DNA of 11,333 nucleotides from Thermoplasmata archaeon (GTDB lineage: Archaea; Thermoplasmatota; Thermoplasmata; Lutacidiplasmatales; UBA184): assembly GCA_030039525.1 (NCBI GenBank), contig JASHVI010000133.1:1-11333 (forward strand), given 5' to 3'. The position numbers were made by a program, and so were the translations under genes. Under the pieces are notes generated by a model. That model did no database searches and was not told where the DNA came from. It saw only the letters and a list, made by a program, of their open reading frames with translations. Positions 11,145 to 11,333 of the stretch are shown in pieces (the first letter of the stretch is position 1; every line of letters starts with the position of its first letter).

Positions 11145-11333
11145 ATGACTGCCGCGGATCCGAGGTCCAGCATCCCCGCCCACCGTTCAACGATCTCACT
11201 CCTGAAGAGCCTGAAGCCAGCGAACAAGAGTTGGGACGACTTCCTTCTCTCAGCCTTTGAGGACTGGCTGCCACCGGAGACTGTTGCTGAACTCAGGCGG
11301 CGCGAACGAAGCGGTAAGGGATCCACCTTCGCC
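11145..11333 (+). CDS. Antitoxin-like protein (RHH-like), paralogue E, cut by window end
   Basis: The 63 codons to the window edge contain no stop. They read as another relative: SIPAHRSTISLLKSLKPANKSWDDFLLSAFEDWLPPETVAELRRRERSGKG (9-59). The S.DDFL helix matches paralogues A and B, and PPETVAELRRR matches PPKDVAELRRR of paralogue D, so E links the two sub-types. By family length only 5-15 residues should be missing. A partner toxin, if any, would begin just outside the window, as in the pair at 6979. The start is supported by the alignment and a TATA-like box about 28 nt upstream. Confidence 0.65.
   Translation, partial: MTAADPRSSIPAHRSTISLLKSLKPANKSWDDFLLSAFEDWLPPETVAELRRRERSGKGSTFA

Noticed and set aside
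11132..11326. Minus-strand frame at the window end
   Set aside because: It is antisense to paralogue E, which aligns well with four neighbours, and it has no recognisable content of its own.
1..11333. Insertion sequence or transposase
   Set aside because: No transposase-like or site-specific recombinase-like protein is encoded in any frame, and I found no long terminal inverted repeats around a gene.

Overview
The window reads as high-GC archaeal chromosome, most likely a Thermoplasmatota-type soil or sediment lineage (phylum-level call is inference). In most genes a TATA-like box (CTTAAG, CTTTAG, TTAAT and similar) sits about 25-36 nt before the best start codon. Shine-Dalgarno sites are nearly absent, which is the layout of leaderless archaeal transcription. 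Two exported proteins rich in Cys and Asn-X-Ser/Thr, and a family of short ribbon-helix-helix antitoxin-like proteins, fit the same picture.

Region 1 (about 1-6730, very GC-rich) is a set of small metabolic and exported-protein genes, mostly in separate transcription units: two tandem vicinal-oxygen-chelate (glyoxalase-fold) genes; an ornithine cyclodeaminase/mu-crystallin family gene; an exported protein; an NmrA-like NAD(P)-binding protein divergent from a SnoaL/NTF2-like protein; a second, larger exported Cys-rich protein (the only gene with a clear SD); and a RibD-C/DHFR-like reductase.

Region 2 (about 6.8-11.3 kb, visibly lower in GC) looks like an accessory island. It holds an antitoxin-RelE-type toxin pair, an exported six-bladed Kelch propeller, a class II Fic AMP-transferase, and four more paralogues of the antitoxin with no recognisable toxin beside them. 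The last one runs off the window end. Genes lie on both strands, with one gene or gene pair per unit.

The most interesting signal is an 18-bp dyad, GTGCA-N8-TGCAC, often with core ATC. Copies matching at least 8 of the 10 outer bases lie in six consecutive gaps from 6820 to 10541, all in the same orientation. Two are perfect, three match 9/10 and one 8/10; a weak 7/10 candidate follows in the next gap. By eye I found no copy matching 9/10 or better elsewhere in the window. They occur in convergent gaps as well as promoter gaps, so they may mark boundaries of a cassette-like array rather than being ordinary operators. Several of these gaps also fold into multi-hairpin structures, and an inverted repeat brackets the fic TATA box.
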